A stretch of 64,000 nt of DNA. Source: Eublepharis macularius. Taxonomy: Eukaryota > Chordata > Lepidosauria > Squamata > Eublepharidae. The notes beneath the pieces are model-generated. The model made no database searches. It was not told the DNA's origin and saw only the letters and a program-made list of their open reading frames with translations. Positions 12,271 through 27,300 of this stretch are shown in pieces (positions within the stretch are counted from its first letter, which is position 1; each line of letters begins with the position of its first letter). Made by a program: the position numbers and the translations under genes. The DNA lies in the NCBI RefSeq assembly GCF_028583425.1, contig NC_072796.1, positions 124,159,464-124,223,463 of the forward strand. The letters are read 5' to 3'.

Positions 12271-12392
12271 GGATTCCAGACTCTTGGAAAAGCATCAATT
12301 TCCTCTTGCGTATATTCATCAAGCCTCTTGGGCACTCTACGGGGCTGAGGAAGCTGCTCTACCAAATTCTTACGAATTTCTTCAGGAATAAC
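12271..12392 (-). CDS. MRPL13: MRPL13 coding exon 6
   Basis: 122 nt: [20 protein letters not shown], then [20 protein letters not shown] plus two bases of a Pro codon. The acceptor is CCTCAG and the donor [21 protein letters not shown] is the diagnostic vertebrate C-terminal segment. If the donor is not used, the reading frame hits TAA at once (CC|G TAA), giving a protein that simply ends in Trp-Asn-Pro. Confidence 0.96.
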
Positions 12393-15300
12393 CTGAGGAG
12401 GATGACAAGACACAGTATAAAAGTTCACCCTGAACGCTATATTTTCTAAAAGGAAAAAAAAAAGCACGAACATTTAGGTTACGTATAATTCTTAGAACAT
12501 TATTAGTCTTGTTTTGATTCAGGCCATGTTCACTTGTCATGACAGAGAGAGGTTTGTCACTGCAGGCATGAACATTGCTGTGGTCATATACTCCCTTTGT
12601 GCAGCCCATTTTTATGTGCAGTGGCATGGAGCGCCACTGAAAACTACAGCTGTGGAAATCTTCAGTCACGAGCCAATTTTCTGCATACTGGAATGTAGAC
12701 GCTTTAGCAAACTACCATTTGCTTCCCCTCACTAACAGGTGTTTAAAAACAGCATTAGACCGTGATTCAGAACCCTGGTTTTTGGTGTGACAAAACTCTA
12801 ATTTGCTGGCAGTAGCACTGAAGTGTCACTGCATCATGCTCCATCCACAACAGGAGCACTCAGGGAAGCACTCAGGTATAAAATTAACACAAGAGAGTAA
12901 ATATGCAAATTAACAGAGATAACCCAGAGATAATTTGAACTCTACTGGAGTCAACCCTAAGTTCTACATTAGCAAAAGGACTGTACAGTAAATAATTTCT
13001 ATAGCATCTGTTAGAGTAAGAAGTGCTTATCTAGGATAAGCTGATAGATCCTAGGTATGATCCAACTTCTGACTTACATCATCTGCAAAGAGATGTAATC
13101 TTTGCATCATGGTTCTTCTGTGAAGGTTTTTTGGAAGCATTCCATAGATAGCCAGTTTTACAATCTGTAAAAGAAATATATATGTTATGTATACAATATT
13201 GTCTTTCCTAGCATTTCAGAGAGGCAGAGCCAATGTGCACAGAAGTAAATATGAAAATTAACACAGAGAGTAAATATGCGCATTAACACAGAGATAACCC
13301 AGAGGTAATTCAGCCTGGCACGTGACTGAAGGGAGCCTCCATATACAGAGGCAATAAACCTCTGAACACCAGTGCTAGCAGGTAAAAACAGGGAAGGCCT
13401 CAGCCTCTATGCCCTGTTTGCTTTGCCTTCCAGGGCAACTGGTTGGCTGCTGTGTAAAACACTATGTTGGACTAGATGGACCAATGATCTGATCCAGTTG
13501 GCGCTACTTATATTCAAAGTACTTGTACTTCCTGTGCAAATCAGGATTGGAAGTACTTTGAATATAAGTAGCGCCAACTGCCATTGAAAAAGTCTTTTCT
13601 CTGGTTGAAAGCTACCTCACCTCTGCAGACAGGGGCAGAGAAACCAGGGCTTGGAAGGAGAATCTTAACGTAAGCACTGGACAGTACATTATATATGATA
13701 AGACCTACAGAATTCAGCGTACTGGCCCCCACTCCACAGCACTGAAGAGGCAGGGAAACACTCAGTGTACTAGCACCAGAATGCAATATTATTTAATTAG
13801 GTGTTATGGAGAAGGAGGGTACCTGATGTGGGGCTGCAAGTGGTTCTGGCGGCAAGCCTGTGCTTTTTGCAATGAGTAGTTCTGCCTTAACTGTAGATAT
13901 TTACTCTGTGAAAATAGCTTGATAGCTATTTGTTTCACATGAACAGCTCCATTCATAAGGCTAGTAGGAATGAATGAGATCTATGGATCCGCATTAACTT
14001 ATGCAAAAGATCTAGAGTTCCAGGCAGTTTTTCTTGGGCTAAAGATCTGAGTGTGCCAATACATTCCTTTACATAGGAACTAAAATGCCATATGGACTTT
14101 ACTGAAAAGGAAATGTATTACGTAAAATAAACAGCAGAAGCCAGCCCTCTTCATTCTGTAAAGCAATGGCAAAAAGAGCGAGCTCCATATAAAGCAATCC
14201 TTTCAGTGTATGTACTATTCCCCCATGCAATTAGCATCTTCAGATAATTTTACACGAGCAATATATAGCTAGCTACCTAACAGTGCAGTAAAGTGTAGGA
14301 AAGGGTGAAAAATTACAAAGTAACAAATTTTAGATAGGTGCAGATGCATTTATATCCTATCAGCTAATTAAAAATACGCAATTATCTAAAGTAACTAGTC
14401 CTGAAGTAAAAACTGATTTCTGCCAAATTAAGTAAATGGAAAAGTTCTGTTATTTAGTTGTTAACTGAATAAGGTGTGACCTGGGAGGTTACCAGTTCAT
14501 ATCTGTCACGCAGTAGCTCATCTGCAATATCGGGTTAACTTTATAGGGCTATTGTAAGGATTACAGTGATAATGTATGTGAAATGTTTTGAACACTTAAA
14601 CATTATATAAATCCTTAGACTTATCGACAAATACAAAAGTATGGAAGGAAGGAAGCATGACTAAATAGCAAGAGACAATTGAATACAGGTCCATTCTGTA
14701 GTCACACTGGATATGAATGGAGATTTTGTAGGGTGTTAAATCTTTTTACATTTTGTCTCTAGAAAAAGAGTTCTTTCTTAAATAATTCTGCAGTGCATAG
14801 CAGTATGATGATTTGTTATATAAAAATTCCAATGCATGGAAAGAAAACTCACTATAAGTGCAGAACTTTATCCAACTTTATCAAATCTTGTGAGAAAGCA
14901 AAGGTAATTACTAGAATTCCCAACATGCATGTGGTTTGGTTCCGTAGCATTTCTGATGAATATTTCTCACTTAAATATCCTTGAGATCCTTCAGCCTCTT
15001 TTAAAGACAAATCTACTTGAGCAAATCTCATAGAGAACATATTTGGTCTACTCTGTTCTAAAATTTCTGCTTTTTGTAGAGCTGCCTCGGAGTAAAAATT
15101 CTTGGAGTTCATTACAAGATTTGATGTTGTTTCACATCTGGAATTTCCTCTTTGCCAATACCGTTTCAATGGCCTTTAGTCTAAGATAAGTTTAAAATGG
15201 AAAACCTTCACTTTTTTCAGGTGCCTCTTTTATGTATTAAATCCTGGAAGCAAGCCACAAAAGATGCCATAACTTTTCTTTTTTCAACGCACAGCTTACG

Positions 15301-18300
15301 ATACAGTAGTAAAATGTGGAGAAGACAAAAACCAGAAGCCTGAAACAAAAGACTTTCACTTCCAAGTCCAAAATAGTCATATACTCATCTTCAAATACAA
15401 GTGATTATAAAGAGGTATACAACCTTTATATTTCCATATATACATGCAGAGTTGTTTGAAACAATTGCAGGTACACTTTTGCCAACTGTAATCCAATCTC
15501 TATTTTATTTCTCCCCACACCCAAAGGGAATGATAATAATGTACATCACTTTGAGCTCCTGGGACACTTTTTTTAAAAAAGGACGTTTCTGAAGAAGCAT
15601 AAAGTCTCATATTAGCGAAAGGATCTTGTGCTGGAGGGATGTGGAAGCACCAACAGAGTGAAATGGCTGAATCCAATATAAGTAGATTAACAACAACATT
15701 TCATAAACTAATTATGTGAAATATTTTAGAAGTATTAATACAACGATGCTTTCCATCTTTCTTAGATACACCATGGAGATACACCATGGAGACAAACACA
15801 GCAACCCGTAAGTGTGACTTGAACCGAACTGCTGGCAAAAATGAGCCTGACCATCATGAGAAACTGTGAATTCCCAAGGTTGAGACTCTGAGCCCCTGAT
15901 TTGCAGCATGCCTCTCTAGCAGCAGAAGTCTAGCCTGTCAACTGAGCAATGATGGAATTCTTGTCAACTAATCGGATAAGCCAGTACTTTTGGCACCAGC
16001 CTATATGATCAATATAATGAAGGAAGGAGACAAGGAAGGAGACAACGTATCGGTTCAGGGTATGGTGGAACGGTTTCTGTAACTGCAGTTTCCAGAACAT
16101 TCAGAATGTGTTGTAGACCTTGAGTGTTGTTTGCAAACAAATCTGGACAGCCTCGGGTCTGTTAGGACAGAATCAGGGCTACTAGGACACAGAAGAGCCC
16201 ACTGATCCAGAGGAGTTAGCTGTGTTAGTCTGTAGTAGCAAAACAGTAAAGAGTCCAGTAGCACCTTTAAGACTAACCAACTTTACTGTAGCATAAGGTT
16301 TTGAGAACCACAGTTCTTGAAAGCTTATGCTACAGCGGCATCTGACAAAGAGAACTATGGTTCTCAAAAGCTTATGCTACAGTAAAGTTGGTTAGCCTTA
16401 AAGGTGCTGCTGGACACACTCCCGCTGAAAACCTTAATCAGATGCCTCCCCAGCACTAATGAGAATACAGAGATTCATCATAGAGGAGAAAAATGCAGGA
16501 ATCCTTATATGAATTTCAGATGATATGCAATGGAAAGAATCAATGGACGCCAAACTGGATTAACAGCTGGCCACAAGATATCCTGGCACAATTCAGATAA
16601 CATGGTTTGGAGAAACGTGGATGAGACATGGCAGTCTTCTCCCTGCACCTTCTTATATGTGGCTTCTGTCTTCATTTACTGTTTAGCACTAAGCACAGTT
16701 TGCTATGGCTGCCAAATCAGCAAGTTACAGATAGTGTTAAATAAGAAACGAAGAGGGAGGGAAGAAGTGCATGAGCCCACAACTTATGGACTGGAGGAAC
16801 ACCTTAAACGAGTCCCTGTCTCACCAGCTGACCAACCCATCGATAACCCCACGTGCTCAAAACAGAGAGAACCCTGTGCTGAGAACAGCTTTCCTGATAA
16901 CATTATGGGATTTTATTTTATACTAGTAACAAAGCCCATTGTGGGGAAACAATACAAAGCGCTCTAGAAAGGGTAGTGTGTTTTGGTTTGGGCATAGGAA
17001 TTAGTCACTGGTGCACAATGGAAGCAAGGGAGTCCAACTCCCTGCTGTTGTGACTATTCTAGTAGTCAAGTGGAAAGTCCATGGAGGACAGTTTTGACTT
17101 CATGGTTTACAAACCGCCTGCTGTAGCACAGTGGTTGTGGGGATGCAAATCAGAACGTGCTGGTTTAAATCCCACTACTGCCCTGACCTCGGCAGGGAGT
17201 CTTCAGAAAGCCACTCCTCTCAGCTCCAGCTCCACAGCTGTATCATGGGGGTAATAACAAAAACTGACTTTGTTCACCGCTCTGAGCACAGTTATTATTA
17301 TTAAATAACAGCCAAAAATGCAATCCACTAAACATTAAACAGTTTCTGAGAAATGTGGACAAGCTATGTAGGCAGGAACTAATAAAATTATCAGACAGAC
17401 ATCTTTGAAAAAAGATATAATAGCACAGATTAAAAATAGTGATATATAAATACACCCATGTGTTATATGGTATAGCTGGGAAGTCAGAAATCTGGAAACT
17501 GTAATATGTTAAGCTTTCCAAGTGAAATCTGGATGACTCATCATTAGATGAAAAGATACTGTGAGAACAAAATGATTTCAAGGGAAAATCTGCTTCAAAA
17601 ATTAGACTGCAGCCTCGTTTGATTCCAGGAAATTGAAGATGTGAAAAAAATAATTCATTTTCACAAAGGTATTCTGTGGTTTCAGATAAAAAGACAAAAG
17701 AAAACCCGATGATTAAGTGTTATATAAAAGATTTTTGTTACCATACTTGGGTGCACTAAAAGTCAATGAAGACTAGGTTTGGTAGTTGGCAGTTGGTTTG
17801 CTGCCTGCCACTAGTCAACAACCCTGATTTAATAATAAAAAAGTATTACATTCAGCTCTCTAAAGGCTATAACAGACAACTGTACAATCATAATTAAAAT
17901 CTAACTTCGCAATCTGCGATGCCATGATAAGATAAAGAAAATATATTGGCAGTTACCCTTATATATCATAAGTAGCCACACCACTGGGTAGCATCTGACC
18001 TGTAAACATTAAAACACTCTGGAGTATGTATCTTGGGTTGGATCCCAGAGGAGAGCTTCTGGGAAGCAGTTGGTGAAACAGACCTTTTCTCCGCCTTTTT
18101 CTCCAGTGAGTTCTGAAAATTCTCTCTTGAGTCTCAGGGTCCCTTCATGAACAAAATGCATCACAGTATGGGAGGATGCAGCGAGGAGGGGGGAACTGGG
18201 TGAAAATGCTGCCTTCTCTTCTACTGGCACATCCTACTAGCTAGGGGAAGATGCAGAAAGCGCATAAAAACTGGTAGAGTGTAACTTTACCCAAGATCCA

Positions 18301-21300
18301 CCACCCCATTTTTGCAGTTGTGTTTACTGTGTTATTGGAGTTAAAAAAAAATCTGGTCACACATTTAGGGTTTTGTTCATTGTTGTGGCTTTGGTGCAGT
18401 CCCACACTGAATACTGCACTTGTGCAGGCTGTGCGCCTATACAGAACAGAAGACCACTCAATGAACCACAGTTCCAGGTAAGAGCAACCTTATTTTATAC
18501 TTCATTTTGAGAACTCTTATAGTGGATTACAAATCCTTAAACATGCCCATCAAACACACCCTGTACCTAAAGGCCTAATTCCATGATAAATTCAGAATAT
18601 GCATCCAAGAATCCCAGTATCATTCATGATTAGAAAGAGGAAAATGGGAGCACATGGTAAGGGAAGAAAGGGAGAAAGCACACAAGCATAAACTTGCCTG
18701 CAATCTCTCTGCATGTAGAAGAAATGGGAATGGAGCAGAGGAAGCAATGGGCCCTTAATAGTGGCACACAGGAACATATTCCTCTCCAATAAAAACATAT
18801 TTATAAAATTAAAAACATGAATCAACCTGATTTCATGACTGTTTAAATGCATCTGCCATATTTAGGTAACTACTGCTTTGATTCATTTTGTCATCACTAG
18901 ACAAGCGCCCCTATTGATTTTTAAAGCTGTGCAAGCTCCACGTTGATCAAAAGGACAAATTCCCACCGATTAGCTGTGTATGTTACCTCTGGTATGTACT
19001 GTTCAAGAGTATAAAAGGATGAGAGTTGGGAGACAGCTGGAAGAATAAGGAAACAAATGTGGGCTTAGGCAGACAACTAGCCTTAGGCAAGAATGCAGGA
19101 GGAGAGATTATTTGTATTTTCATCCAGGATTGTAAAAAACAACAACAACCCTCTTTACTGTGAAGACTATAATGAAGCATCTGTGTAAAGTTTCTACTTA
19201 AATATATAAAGTTAGAAAGGAAAGGGTGGGGGAAATTAAAGGACGATTAGCCTAGCTTTCCACTTGTAAAAACTATTATGTAAACTAAATTTACTTGCAC
19301 GCTAAGTCTGATGGATCTTAGTTCCAAGTGCCCCGTTCCTGGATTTCTTCCACAAAACGATGCTGTTTCTAGGGCACGGTTGCAAAGCAGAATTGCAAAG
19401 CTGTGTTATTCAAGCACAGACTGCAGTTATAATATCACAGAATGAAAGCTTCATCTTATACTGCCTTTCCGCACAATGCCTCTCTCAACACAGCCGCAAA
19501 TGATGCTTAAAGAAGCCTGACAAGTGAATTGTGGGGCAGTGTGTTCACAAAACAAATGAGGAATCAACTAGTCATCCACCCCCAGATTTGCATACATACT
19601 AAGTCTTTAACACTTAACAAAATTTGCAATGCAAAGTTTTGCGGACAACATACCCAATTACAATAGCTGCAATCCTTGCATTATACGGACCTATATTATA
19701 TCCTTACATTCTGGTCACATCATATGAGATTGCTCTGCAATGGTGTGCTTAAATCCCACTCCTAAAGATTAGCATTTTAGGGCAAGAGGATTCCCCAACT
19801 GCTGGATAACTGACCTTATCAAGTTATAGGTTGTTTCCTACGAAGTCTTTTGAAACAGAGTACTAGTGGGGGTGGGGGTGGAATTGGTCTGCTAGCTACA
19901 AATGTCACAATTGAGAGCCAGTGTGGTGTAATGGTTGAAGTGTCCGACTACCATCTGGGAGACCCAGGTTCAAATCCTCACTCTGCCAGGGAAGCTTGGT
20001 GCCTTGGGTGCACTCTCAGCCTAACCTGCCTCATGGGGTTGTTGTGAGGATAAAAGGGAAGAGACCAATGCAAGCCACTCGAGATCCCCATTATGAAGAA
20101 AGGCAGTGTATAAATGTAGCAAATAAATAAATAAATTCAGCATGCACACACAGATACTGGATGGCCATTTGAAAAAGGCAGGTAATCTCAAGTTAAAGGA
20201 AATATGTTTCTCAGCTGTAGCCCATCTCCTTTTCCCCTTCTCTCACACTTCCAACAAGACCTCTATTCCTTATTCTTACCTAGCATATCTCAACAATTCA
20301 TATATTTTTTAAAATACTGCTGTCCCATTTTCAGTTTATATAACGTGTTTGGTAATATATGCTCGTTTACACTGTGTTACTTAGCATCTTCTAGCCACAT
20401 GCATTTTTGTATGTTCTTAAGGATTTATGAACCATTATATTTGTAGGGTGACACAACTGAATCCTCAAAGTTTTAATTTTCATAAAATATGATCCAATAA
20501 GAGCCCCATAGTTCACAGTGGTAAGCTGCAGTACTACAGCCCAAGCTCTGTCCACGACCTGAGTTTGAACCTGGAGGAAGCTGGGTTCAGGTAGCTGGCT
20601 CAAAGTTGACTCAGCCTTCCATCCTTCCGAGGTCAGTAAAATGAATACCCAGTTTCCTGGGGGTAAAGTGTAGATAACTGGGGAAGGCAATGGCAAACCA
20701 CCCCAGAACAAAAAGCCTGTCAAGAAAACATCATGATGCAACGTCCCCCCACCCCCATTGGTCAGTAACAACTCAGTGCTTGCACAGGGGACTATCTTTA
20801 CCTTTTATGATACAATACATGATGCCACACGCAACTGTTCTACAGGGAAATTCTATGCATGTTTACTTTGAAGTAAGTCTCACAATGTTAAATAGGGCTT
20901 ACTCCCAAGGAAGTGCACATAGGATTTCAGCCTTTGGCTGACTGCCTTCTATTTGTCCTCCAAACACCATAGAAGTACATAACACAAACTAGAAATGTGC
21001 GAACATATGCACAAAATCGTTCTACCTCTTGCAGATTCACTGTCCAAAACATTTTCACATTTCAAAATTTAATTTACATTATTTTGTTTACAGTAAAAAT
21101 TACAAATCTGGCCACCGTAAGTAACCCCGAGTAAATATTGGTGGTAGTGGCAAGTGAATATTAGCAAGGAAGTAATTTGGTGTGCAATTCTTTGCAATGT
21201 TAAGGTTATGCTGCCCTCCAGTGTTCAGCTGTTACCGAGGGCAGCAGCAGAATAAAATAAAACAAAAAATGATTTGCCACATGGGGCTAATTTAGTCAAA

Positions 21301-24300
21301 AAGGATCAGTTTGCAATTTTGTTAGCGCTGCGCTTGTTCCTGATAAGCATCGTTTGGGCTGTGATGATAAAATGGTAACTGCATGACTTTAATCACAAAC
21401 ATACTTAACTCTACTATTAGTAGCTCACTTTAAAAGCCACCAGAACACTAGACGCCAGGCAACTTTATCAGCAAAATCTATTCTCACAGGATACATGTTC
21501 GTCCTTTAGCACAAGAGTGCCTCCACTCGAGTCCAAAGCATCAGGCAGCTCTAAGGTGCATTCAGCATATATGCAGCGCCCTCTGTCGTGATAGGATTGT
21601 GTGCCTACTCATTCAGGGAGCCAGCTAAGCATAGTTTGGATGAAGCAAGCAAGAACGTAAAGATCCCTTTCTCGAAGTTCTTCATAAACAGATTCTGGGG
21701 AGGAGAATGGGAGGGAGAAGGGGAGGAGAATGGGGGCTATTCCAGGTGCAAACTAGATATAACTCCCCTTCCAACTTCTCTGACATAGGAACGGTTGATC
21801 TCTAACTCTGCTACAGAGAAGGCAGAATGGAGCATAAGTCCCTGTTGCTGCTTCTTTAAAGCCCAGTGCAAAGCTAACTCATCCCATCCCTTGTGTATGC
21901 AAAATAAGAGCAAGGAAGGATCAGTGGCTAAAACAATGGCTAAAACTTGTGAACTTCTAAGTAGAGGAGGAGGAGTATAAACAAGTCTGGGAACAGATAA
22001 AGCAAAGACAGCTCAGTTCAGAAATGATTTTGCATAAGGGGCGTTGAAGGAAGGGAAAGCAGCCTGTCAAAGATGAAAGCATTATTCAAGCATAGGGAAG
22101 AGCATGGCAGACAGCACTAAGACAGGAGTGGAAGGAGATGGAGAGGTAACAGTATGTGCAGAAGAAGGGTAACAAGGACTGCAAGGTGGTAGATTAGGGA
22201 AGAGATTTGAGTGCAGAGTAACTGAGAACTACTAAAAGTAATCATGTGGAAAGGTGAAGGAATCAAAAGTAACTCCAAAGTTATGTAACTTAGAGATAAC
22301 AGCACCTGCAACAGTGACAAATAAGAATTACAAAGGAGATTAGGTACTCTCAATATCCTCAATTGGAAATGCTGGCAGGACAACTCAGGTGAAAGTCTGT
22401 CAAATCTAATTCAAGGCACAGGAGGAAGAGGAGAGGAGGGGAGGATTAGCACTTACCGCTGTTGGAGCCTTCTGATGAAGCTCAGCTGCTGTTACTTGTT
22501 TGAAGCCACCAGGGTATCTACAATGCAAATTACATAAATAAGCAAAATTAAAAGGTCTTTGTAACAGAGCAGTAGGAAAGAGCCTGCGTCATGAAAAATA
22601 AAGCTTGCATATCCCCTAATGTAGCTTTTATGTGGCTGAAGTGCTTCATATGAAGAGCAGGTTTGACAACAGCACAACTTATATTTTGAGACCAGTGAGA
22701 TACCAGCCATAGGGCAGGAATGGGTGTATGTGGCCATAAAGGCATATGGTAGCTGAGTGGGCAGGCAACTATGGGTGCACCAATTCTCCTTCCCTATTCA
22801 CACCCAGCTTTGCCCAGAGCCTCTCATTCTTCCTCCATTCCTCCTTCCCTTGACCCTCTTCTATCTCCATTCCTTCTCTTTTCTTCCAACCTTGCTCCAT
22901 GTCCCTTGTCTTTTAATTTTCTTCACATTTCCCTTATTAGGCTGTTTTGATGTGGCTCAGAAATGAAAGATGGAAAATCCCAAAGCATGTGAAACAAATT
23001 AATCACTCTTTGCTTTTCTGATATGCCAGTGACACTGTTACTGAATTTCACAATAAACATCTGAAGAGAAATTAAGTAATCCATGTACCATTAATGCCAT
23101 TTCACAATCTTCCCTTTGAATAGCAGAATCATAGTTTAGGGTGTTATATAAGAATGCATTTAAAAAATGAGGGACCAGAAAGGACCAGTGGGACCCATGT
23201 GCCATACAAAACCAGGGTTGCTGTCTGGTGGGCACGAAAAAGGAAACATTTTTGAGCTTTTTTTAAAGTTTGCAGTATATTTTGTATTAGCTTTCTTCTA
23301 TTATATCTCTGTTCTGTTTCATCCACCAAAGGTATGTTGATGACAAGAGAATATTTAAAGCCTTTCTGTTTTTCAAGCCTACAATAAATAATTTCTTTAT
23401 CCCAGAGTCAAAGTCATCATGTATTGCTTTGTTTTTTTCTAAACAGGATCATCACTTCTCAGTTACGTCAGGTCTTAGTCAGTGGAGACTTGCAAGCATT
23501 ACAGCAGTACTTTTAAGTGAGGTGCAATTAAAAACATCAATAAGAAAAATGTCAAGTAATTGTGCAATAAAAAAATTAGATAAGGAAAATTGAACATAGG
23601 CTCACACTAGATAAATGTGTGAGACTTGGAAGGTGGAGGGAAGGTAGCGTTCAGCTAGGTCTGTACGGATCCAGCCTGGCTGGTTTGGCTCATCTCCACA
23701 TTATATGGAATTATGGTGTCATACAGTACAGGATATAGAAGAAGCATGGCTTCCACTGGGCATTAGCACCACCAACAAAGAGATAATCCTGCATTAAAAC
23801 ATGCTTTATTTTAGGAAGGGGGAAGAATAAATGGGTAAACATTAACATTTTTGACATTCATGTATCTTCTTTACAAATATATATCTTCCTTTTCTAAGAG
23901 TTCATTCCTAAACAGAGTTACAGCCTTCCTAAACCCATGGACTTCAATGGATTTAGAAGGGCTGCACTGCGACTTTTTAAAAGAAATTACTGTAAGCTAC
24001 AGAGCTGGGCATCTCACAGGTTCGAAAAATGGTCATGTAAGCAATATAAGCAATCAAATACTGGACAATATTTTTAAAGCACTAACAGTGAAATCCTAAG
24101 GAGAGTTACTCCAGTTGAGGCCCACTGATTTCAATGGGTTTGGACTGCAGTAACTCTGCTTAGGATTTCACTCTGTTATTAGAACAACAAAAAGATACTT
24201 GTACGGAGGACTAAAACATATTTTAAATAGACCAATAATACATAACATAATTCATAGAGGGTTGATACTTCTGCTCACTATAAAAACAGCTTAGTTAAAA

Positions 24301-27300
24301 AATGTTAGTTAACAAAAAATTTACTGACAACTTTTAAGATGGTTAGCTCTTGTTTGGAGATGCTGGCAAGTTATATTAGGAAGTGATGTGGGGCAGAATG
24401 TTTTCCAATGCTGTATTTTTCTGTGGAAGATGTTCCATCCCTTACATGTAAACAATTTTTTTGTCTATGAGGGTTGATGTCTTGCAAATCATTCTATGGA
24501 AAATTTTCTACCCTGCATATGTAAATATATCCTGCATCTACAGTTGTAGTGCTACTGTGCTGCAAATCAATCATGTTAGATGACTTATATGTGGTGTATG
24601 ATTATTTACACCCATTTCAATCTGGATTCAGGCATGACTTTTGAATGGAAATGGTCTTATTATGAGCAATGACCTTCACCATGAGACTAACAAGGGGGAG
24701 TTCATCCTGGTTGATTCTTCTGGACCTCTCAGCAGCTTTTGATACCATCAACTAGGGTATCCTTCAGGAGAGGCTAGCTGGGCTGGGAGTAGGGGGCACT
24801 GCGTTCTGCTCTTACTTGACCAATCGATTCCAAAAGGTCATGCTGGGGAACTGCTGCTCAGCCCTGTGGTATTTATGCTATGACATCCTGCACAGTTCCA
24901 TCTTCTCCCCAATGCTATTTAACATCTACATGAAACCACTGTGAGAGATTATCTAGGAATTTGGAGTGAGGTGCGATCAATATGCAGATGAGGCTCAGCT
25001 CTATTTTTCCTTAACAGCTAAGCCAGGTGGGTCTGTGGAAGACCTGAACAGGTGCCTGGAAAAGGTAACTGGATGGATGAGAGACAACAAACTGAAGCTC
25101 GATCTAGTCAAGACTGAGCTGCTGTTGGTCAATGGAGAAGCTGTTCAGGGACTGCAGATCCAGTCTGTCCTGCAGAGGATTGCACTCCCCTGAAGAAGTT
25201 TTGTAGCTTGGGGGCACTACTGGATCCTGCCCTGTGGTTGGAGGCTCAGATCCCTTCCATAGCACATGGTGCCTTTTATCAGCTCTGGCTGGTTTGCCAG
25301 CTATGGCTATACCTTGAAAATGTGATCTGCCCACAGTGTTCCATGCTCTGATCACATCTCAGATGGATTACTGTAATTCGTTCTGCATGGGGTTGCCTTT
25401 GAAAATGGTTCAGAAACTTCAAATGGCCCGAAATATGGCAGCCAAGCTATTGTCAGATTGGTTATAGGGACTGTATTACACATGTGCTGAAAGATCTGCA
25501 CCAGTTACCTTTCTGCTTGCGGACACAATTTAAAGTGCTAGTTCTTACATTTAAGGCACTGAACAGTTTGGGGCCAGGGTACCTGAAGGACCGCCTCCTC
25601 TCACAATATCCAGACCACCAGTTAAGACCTGTCTCCTAAACTCTGCTCTGTGCCCCCCACTTTCAGAGGCGACATACCTGAAAGCTAGAGACACTGCATT
25701 TCCAGTAGCGGTACCACACATTTAGAACGCTCTCCTGCTTCAGGGTCATCTGGTACCTACTTAACTTTCTTTTAGCCCTCAGGCTAAAACACATTTAATT
25801 AGGGATTTTATCTTATCAGCTTTTATGGTCTGCTTATGTACAAAGGGTTGTTTATAATGGTTTTTTAATACGTTTTTGTAGGCTACCTTGAGGACTTTGG
25901 CATAGAATTATTTTAAATAAATAAATATGAAGCATGGGCAAATCCCAGTTGCTGAAGTTATTTATTTACATTTGAATTAGAAAAATTTCCTATTCAAATT
26001 TTCCCTAAAACCCCACATCACTGATAGCAAGTGATGAGTAGACACTTCACTACCTTGCTAGATTTGTCCTCAACTGCTCATTCTTGTCCTTGGTGACAAA
26101 TTACCCTATAAATAAATAATAAAAGAAAGCACAGTGGAAATGTTGGCTTTCAGAAATATTTGATCACAGACAAATAAAAGGCAATCAATTGACAGTATCT
26201 GGTCATTCATTTGACAGATCTGCAAACCTTAGTGAGCTGTTTACAGTACGGTAATCTCTCAGCAAAATTATCAATTTGTTCAATATTTCTATCATTAATA
26301 GTGTAAAATGCTTACCCAGTATGTGACGAGTAGACCTTTTGTTCCCATTTATTGCCAGAAAAAGCAATATGCCTTGTATTTATTATGACAACATGATCTC
26401 CAAGGTCACCTAATTTTAAAAAAGAGGGTCTTGGTCAATAAGTTCTAACCCAATAACTCTTATATAGGACAAAATTATTAATGGTTCTCAGCATGCAATG
26501 ATTTATGCAAAATACTATACCACAAACCAGATATCAAGGGCCCTAAATGTAGAGGAGTTGCAGCCCGGTTGGAGAGCACGTTTTGGATGCATAAGATCCA
26601 AGATCCTGGCACCTGCTGTTTAAAAATGTTTTTAAAAATGTTTTCTAAAAGGCTATGAGCTAGAAAGGTTAGGCGCGACTTTTGCCTGATACCTTAGAAA
26701 GCTTTTTTCCATCAAAAGTATATTGTACAAGGCTAAATGGGCCAATGGTCTGTCTGATTCAGTGCAAGTCGACGACATGCATTTCCTTTCTGTAGGAAAA
26801 GACTGGTGATAAGGCAGGAAATAAAAGCTAACTAACCAAAGGACACTGACAATGCAATCCTAGAAAGAGTTAAACCAGTCTAAGCTGATAGATTTCAATG
26901 GGCTTAGACTGTTTTTAGGATTGCGCTGTAAATTTTAAATGTTCTTAAAATGATTCCCCACCTCGAACTGCCTTTTGTCTCTCATGCCTCTACAATCAAG
27001 GCCTCTCTCCTATTGCTACCACCCTACTGCAAGAAAAAAACACGTAGAGCCAGAGGCTCGCCTGTGACATATACTATCAGTAGAATAATATACTACTCTT
27101 TTATGCCAAATATTAAATCTATTACCATTTCATAAAGTGTGTTAAGTGAAACCAGTTAAATATTATGAAGTGCTAAAGTGTAATAAACAGTAAAGATTGC
27201 AGCTTGCCTCATCATATTCTTATGTACATAAACCAGTACAACACGAAATCAGCTGCCCAGCTTCATGTGCTCAATGAGATGCTAGCTCCATGCTCAGTTC

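Noticed and set aside
16530-16967. 145-codon ORF as a possible nested gene
   Set aside because: No recognisable family, promoter or splice context; compatible with chance in an intron.
19911-20136. tRNA gene call from the A and B boxes
   Set aside because: No cloverleaf can be completed, and the body and A-rich tail identify a SINE.
24966-25193. Reverse-transcriptase-like peptide as an active LINE
   Set aside because: YADD is changed to YADE and surrounding sequence is full of stops; it is a dead remnant.
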